Under the pieces are notes generated by a model that saw nothing but the letters and a program-made list of their open reading frames with translations, was not told where the DNA came from and made no database searches. A stretch of 7,766 bases of DNA, from the NCBI GenBank assembly GCA_007136165.1, contig SLHK01000031.1:1-7766 (forward strand), in the 5' to 3' direction. This DNA comes from Syntrophomonadaceae bacterium (GTDB lineage: Bacteria; Bacillota; Dethiobacteria; PWVN01). Below are positions 4,944 to 7,766 of the stretch, piece after piece; the first letter of the stretch is position 1, and every line of letters begins with the position of its first letter. The position numbers and the translations under genes are program-made.

Positions 4944-7049
4944 CTATTCCACCCGGTTTTCTTCCATGGTATACGCCTGGATGATATCCCCTTCTTCCAG
5001 GTCGTTGAATTTTTCCAGGGTGAGGCCGCAGTCGTAACCGCCGGCCACTTCCCGCACATCGTCCTTGAAGCGCTTCAGGGATGACAGGGCCCCTTCATGG
5101 ATGATAACGCCGTCCCTGACCACCCGGACTTTGGACTGCCGGGTTATCTTACCTTCCTGAACGTGGCAGCCGGCCACGGTGCCGATCCTGGAAACCTTGA
5201 AAATCTGGCGAATCTCCGCCTGCCCCTGGGCCACTTCTTTAAACTCGGGGGCCAGCATCCCCTTGATGGCCTTCTTGACCTCGTCGATGGCCTCATAGAT
5301 GACCCGGTAAAGGCGGATGTCCACCTCTTCCTTTTCAGCCAGCTTCCTGACGTTGACGGGCGGCAGCACATTGAAGCCGATAATGATGGCGTGGGATGCG
5401 GAAGCCAGCATAACATCGGACTCGGTGACGGCGCCCACACCGCTGTGGATGATTTTTACCCGCACTTCTTCGTTGTCCAGCTTCAAGAGGGATTCCTGCA
5501 GGGCTTCCACCGACCCGTGGACGTCGGCCTTCAATATGAGGTTTAACTCCAGCATCTCGCCTTCCTTGATGCGGGAGAAAAGGTCCTCCAGGGTTACTTT
5601 TTGCCTTCTGACCAGTTCGTATTCCCGTTTTTTCTCCATCCGCTTGGTGGCGATCTGCCGGGCCAGCTTCTCGTCTTCCACCGACTGCATAAAGTCGCCG
5701 GCCTCGGGGACATCGGGGAGGCCCAGCACTTCAACCGGTGCGGAAGGAACGGCTTTTTTAATCCGCTTCCCCTTGTCGTCGGACATAGCCCGGACGCGGC
5801 CGGCTATACTGCCGCAGATGATGGGGTCGCCCACTTTTAGGGTACCGTTGGCTATGAGGATGGTGGTGACCACGCCCCGCCCTTTATCCAGTTTGGCCTC
5901 AATAACGGTTCCCTGGGCCATCCTCTGGGGGTTGGCCTTGAGCTCCGCCATTTCCGCCAGGAGTAAAATCATCTCCAGGAGTTCTTTCAAACCTTCCCGC
6001 TTCAAGGCGGAAACATGGACGCAGATGGTTTCCCCGCCCCAGTCTTCCGGCACCAGCCCGTAATCCGAGAGCTGCTGCTTAACCCGGTCGGGATTGGCAT
6101 TTTCTTTGTCGATTTTGTTAATAGCCACCATCATGGGGACGCCCGCCGCTTTGGCATGGTTCAAGGCTTCCACCGTCTGGGGCATGACACCGTCATCGGC
6201 AGCCACTACCAGGACCACGATGTCGGTGGCCTTGGCCCCCCGGGCCCGCATGGCGGTAAAGGCCTCGTGGCCGGGGGTGTCCAGGAAGGTAACTTTTTTG
6301 CCGCTGACATTCACCTGGTAGGCACCGATATGCTGGGTGATGCCGCCGGCTTCCTGGGCCGTTACGTTGGCCTCCCGGATGGCATCCAGGAGGGATGTCT
6401 TGCCGTGGTCCACGTGCCCCAGCACCGTGACCACCGGCGGCCTGGTTTTTAAGGCCTGGGGGTCATCCTCCCCCTTTTCTATGGAGGAGAGGAGTTCCGC
6501 CTCTTTGGGGTCTTCCCGGGCTTCCAGGTTCACACCAAACTCTTCGGCAATAAGATTTATGACATCGAACTCCAGGGGTTCGTTAATGGTAACCATAACT
6601 CCCATTTCCACCAGGCGGCTGATGATATCGGTGGTGCTTACCTGCATGATTTCCGATAGGGCCCTGGGCGTGACCTTGCCTTCGACAATTATTTTTTCCT
6701 CCTGCCGCAAGCGGGACTTCTTCTCCGCCTCCCGCTCAGCCCTGCGAGCTTTGCGGCTTTTTTCCACTTCCTTCTTGGTCCTGGGGGAGACGGGGCGTTT
6801 CCGCCTGGGAGGGGGTTTGGGCTTTGCCTCCTCTTCCTTTCGGGGCTCCGCCGTTTTCTCCTTTGCAGCCGGCTTATCTTCTACAATGTCTTCACCCCGC
6901 AGTTGGGCCTTGATGCGGAGAGCGCTTTTTTCTTCGATGGTACTCATATGATTTTTTACTTCCACACCGATACCCGCCAGCAGTTCAATTATGCGCTTGC
7001 TGGGAATATCCAGTTCTTTGGCCAATTCATAAACCCGCAGCTTGCTCAA
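4944..7049 (-). CDS. infB: Translation initiation factor IF-2 (TTG start)
   Basis: IF-2 is the GTPase that brings fMet-tRNA to the 30S subunit and promotes 50S joining. The protein is 701 residues from the chosen start, similar to Gram-positive IF-2. The first IF2-N module is at 1-50 (MSKLRVYELAKELDIPSKRII). A highly charged Lys/Glu/Pro/Arg linker follows (about 55-120), then a second IF2-N module (about 123-176). The G domain carries G1 GHVDHGKT (211-218), G2 GGITQHIG (235-242), G3 DTPGHEAF (257-264), G4 NKID (311-314) and G5 SALK (347-350). The rest matches domains II, III and C1, ending in the C2 barrel that binds fMet-tRNA (RIGTVAGCHVQEGKITR region). A TTG at 7064 would add five residues, but the Shine-Dalgarno GGAGGTG (7056-7062) lies directly after it and 6 nt before the TTG at 7049, which also matches the family N-terminus. 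The gene follows ylxQ by 27 nt. Confidence 0.97.
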   Translation of the reverse strand: MSKLRVYELAKELDIPSKRIIELLAGIGVEVKNHMSTIEEKSALRIKAQLRGEDIVEDKPAAKEKTAEPRKEEEAKPKPPPRRKRPVSPRTKKEVEKSRKARRAEREAEKKSRLRQEEKIIVEGKVTPRALSEIMQVSTTDIISRLVEMGVMVTINEPLEFDVINLIAEEFGVNLEAREDPKEAELLSSIEKGEDDPQALKTRPPVVTVLGHVDHGKTSLLDAIREANVTAQEAGGITQHIGAYQVNVSGKKVTFLDTPGHEAFTAMRARGAKATDIVVLVVAADDGVMPQTVEALNHAKAAGVPMMVAINKIDKENANPDRVKQQLSDYGLVPEDWGGETICVHVSALKREGLKELLEMILLLAEMAELKANPQRMAQGTVIEAKLDKGRGVVTTILIANGTLKVGDPIICGSIAGRVRAMSDDKGKRIKKAVPSAPVEVLGLPDVPEAGDFMQSVEDEKLARQIATKRMEKKREYELVRRQKVTLEDLFSRIKEGEMLELNLILKADVHGSVEALQESLLKLDNEEVRVKIIHSGVGAVTESDVMLASASHAIIIGFNVLPPVNVRKLAEKEEVDIRLYRVIYEAIDEVKKAIKGMLAPEFKEVAQGQAEIRQIFKVSRIGTVAGCHVQEGKITRQSKVRVVRDGVIIHEGALSSLKRFKDDVREVAGGYDCGLTLEKFNDLEEGDIIQAYTMEENRVE

Positions 7050-7055
7050 TTCGAA

Positions 7056-7062
7056 CACCTCC
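7056..7062 (-). promoter_or_regulatory. infB Shine-Dalgarno that decides the start
   Basis: GGAGGTG is a near-perfect ribosome-binding site with 6-nt spacing to the TTG at 7049. The alternative TTG at 7064 overlaps the first G of this site (its third base is 7062), so it cannot be served by it. Confidence 0.8.
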
Positions 7063-7076
7063 AATGTCTGAACCCT

Positions 7077-7400
7077 TTACATAGAATCGCTGCCCTCTCT
7101 TGCTTCCATTTTTTTCATTATGTTCCGGGCCAGGGCCCCGTCGCCTACAGCCGCTACCGACCGGGGGCCCTTGCCCAGGGCCTGCCCCAGCCGGTCCATG
7201 GAGCCTTTCTCCAGAACCGGAACGGAGTAATACTTGCCTTTATCGTAAAAATCCTTTTTTGTATTCCTTGAGGCATCTTCGGCCAGTATAACCAGGTGGG
7301 CCCTGCCCCGGCGGATGAGTTTCAGGGATTGTTCCCGGCCCACCGCCAGCTTTCCGGCCCGCATGGCCAGCCCCAGGAGCCCGTATACCCTCTCATTCAT
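7077..7400 (-). CDS. ylxQ: L7Ae-like RNA-binding protein YlxQ
   Basis: YlxQ belongs to the L7Ae/L30e/S12e/Gadd45 family, whose members bind kink-turn RNA; its natural RNA target is not firmly established. The product is 107 residues from the chosen start. It shows the family signature YGLLGLAMRAGKLAVGREQSLKLIRRGRAHLVILAEDASRNTKK (residues 6-49) with the RNA-contacting LAxRAGKL and LAEDAS(x)NT blocks, and ends in a helical tail. The longest open frame begins 12 codons upstream, but MNERVYGLLGLA is the normal family start. The ATG at 7400 has AAGGGAG (7412-7418) 11 nt upstream, inside ylxR. The gene overlaps the 3' end of ylxR by 8 nt, which points to translational coupling. Its location between ylxR and infB is typical of Gram-positive nusA-infB operons and fits a role on rRNA or nascent RNA. 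Confidence 0.93.
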   Translation of the reverse strand: MNERVYGLLGLAMRAGKLAVGREQSLKLIRRGRAHLVILAEDASRNTKKDFYDKGKYYSVPVLEKGSMDRLGQALGKGPRSVAAVGDGALARNIMKKMEAREGSDSM

Positions 7401-7665
7401 GGCACTCAAGGCTCCCTTTAAGCTCCTGAAGCACATGGGGGGTCAGGGGCTGCTGCAGGCTTTTCTCCAGGCGCTTCTTTTTAACGGCCGTTTCCAGGCA
7501 CTCCTGGCGGGGGCAGATATAAGCGCCGCGGCCCGCTCTTTTGCCGGAAGTGTCCAGGGTAATATCCCCTTCGGGGGTCCTGACAATTCTCACCAGATCC
7601 CGTTTATTCTTCTTTTCCTGGCAGCCCACACACATCCTCAATGGTATTTTGCGCAGCTTTTTCAC
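7393..7665 (-). CDS. rnpM: YlxR / RnpM family nucleic-acid-binding protein (GTG start)
   Basis: YlxR (DUF448) has been reported in B. subtilis to bind the RNase P RNA and modulate its activity, hence the name RnpM; older work treats it as a nucleoid-associated regulator. The protein is 90 residues. It shows the conserved RKIPLRMCVGCQEKKNKRDLVRIVR (5-29), a GDITLD strand (33-38), and GKRAGRGAYICPRQEC (41-56), the hallmark GRGAY motif. It carries four cysteines at 12, 15, 51 and 56, which could form a zinc site (inference). The C-terminal part is basic and helical. The GTG at 7665 has AAGGAGG (7677-7683) 11 nt upstream. The same frame stays open to the window edge, so the start rests on the ribosome-binding site and family alignment. 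It overlaps ylxQ by 8 nt and lies 55 nt after the putative nusA stop codon. Confidence 0.94.
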   Translation of the reverse strand: MKKLRKIPLRMCVGCQEKKNKRDLVRIVRTPEGDITLDTSGKRAGRGAYICPRQECLETAVKKKRLEKSLQQPLTPHVLQELKGSLECHE

Positions 7666-7720
7666 CTGAAAACCCCCCTCCTTAAAAGATCGGCCCCGGC
7701 CCCATGCCTCTTTTTCTGCC

Positions 7721-7766
7721 TCATTTTCTTTTTTCTGTCTCTGGTTCTTCCTCTTCTGCCTCTTCT
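7721..7766 (-). CDS. nusA: Probable NusA C-terminal tail, partial
   Basis: Only the last 14 codons plus a TGA stop (7723-7721) are in the window, reading EEAEEEEPETEKRK. An acidic tail ending just before ylxR is what is expected for the transcription elongation/termination factor NusA in Gram-positive nusA-ylxR-ylxQ-infB operons. The other two frames of this purine-rich stretch give basic low-complexity peptides and stay open through it. The call therefore rests on gene order and the acidic tail, not on any conserved domain. Confidence 0.6.
   Translation of the reverse strand, partial: EEAEEEEPETEKRK

Noticed and set aside
5317..6063. A 248-codon open frame on the plus strand opposite infB
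   Set aside because: It is Ser/Thr/Arg-rich shadow coding antisense to the conserved G domain and domain II of IF-2, with no family motif.
6540..6700. Internal initiation site in infB giving a shorter IF-2 isoform, as in E. coli
   Set aside because: The ATG codons after the charged linker lack an obvious Shine-Dalgarno at proper spacing, so no isoform is supported.
7666..7720. Tandem GGGGCC units (7692-7703) before ylxR as a terminator or regulatory hairpin
   Set aside because: The two units cannot form a stem with a workable loop and no T-run follows. Upstream genes appear to be co-transcribed through this gap.
1..7766. A hidden novel defence, mobile or biosynthetic system
   Set aside because: Every stretch longer than about 125 bases is accounted for by conserved minus-strand housekeeping genes. 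There are no repeat arrays, transposase fragments or attachment sites, and no compositional break seen by eye.

Overview
The window is one stretch of housekeeping chromosome from a Gram-positive, Clostridia-type (Firmicutes) bacterium. It carries the nusA-infB-rbfA-truB-rpsO-pnp translation and RNA-processing cluster, entirely on the minus strand. The lineage is inferred from four things: the YlxR and YlxQ genes between nusA and infB, a DHH/NrnA-type gene between rbfA and truB (as I recall common in anaerobic Clostridia and not the Bacillus subtilis arrangement), strong GGAGG-type Shine-Dalgarno sequences, and GTG/TTG starts. G+C looks to be in the high fifties by eye. I cannot name a genus.

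In transcription order (high to low coordinates) the genes are: the acidic tail of a probable nusA (7766-7721); rnpM/ylxR (7665-7393); the L7Ae-like ylxQ (7400-7077); infB for IF-2 (7049-4944); ylxP/DUF503 (4937-4656); rbfA (4630-4268); a DHH/DHHA1 phosphoesterase of the NrnA type (4271-3273); truB (3226-2336); ribF (2324-1371); rpsO (1247-978); and the first 309 codons of pnp (929 to the window edge). From nusA to ribF the genes overlap or lie 55 nt or less apart, with no visible terminator or promoter, so they look like one transcript. The 123-nt ribF-rpsO gap is different. It holds a good sigma-A-type promoter and a leader that can fold into a pseudoknot covering the rpsO ribosome-binding site. 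A compact Rho-independent terminator sits between rpsO and pnp, so pnp is probably reached by read-through.

The genes share a theme. NusA, RnpM and YlxQ act on nascent or structured RNA. IF-2, RbfA, S15 and TruB serve translation initiation, 30S maturation and tRNA modification. NrnA and PNPase degrade RNA at the nanoRNA and polymer ends. RibF makes FMN/FAD and is a conserved passenger.

Several starts needed correcting from the longest open frame. In infB, truB and ribF the Shine-Dalgarno overlaps or abuts the upstream candidate start and points to a downstream one. In ylxQ, family homology and spacing do the same. There is no gene-free stretch over 300 bases. I see no mobile element, CRISPR array, tRNA or rRNA, and no new multi-gene system. 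The most interesting item is the candidate rpsO leader pseudoknot, which would be an S15 autoregulatory element.
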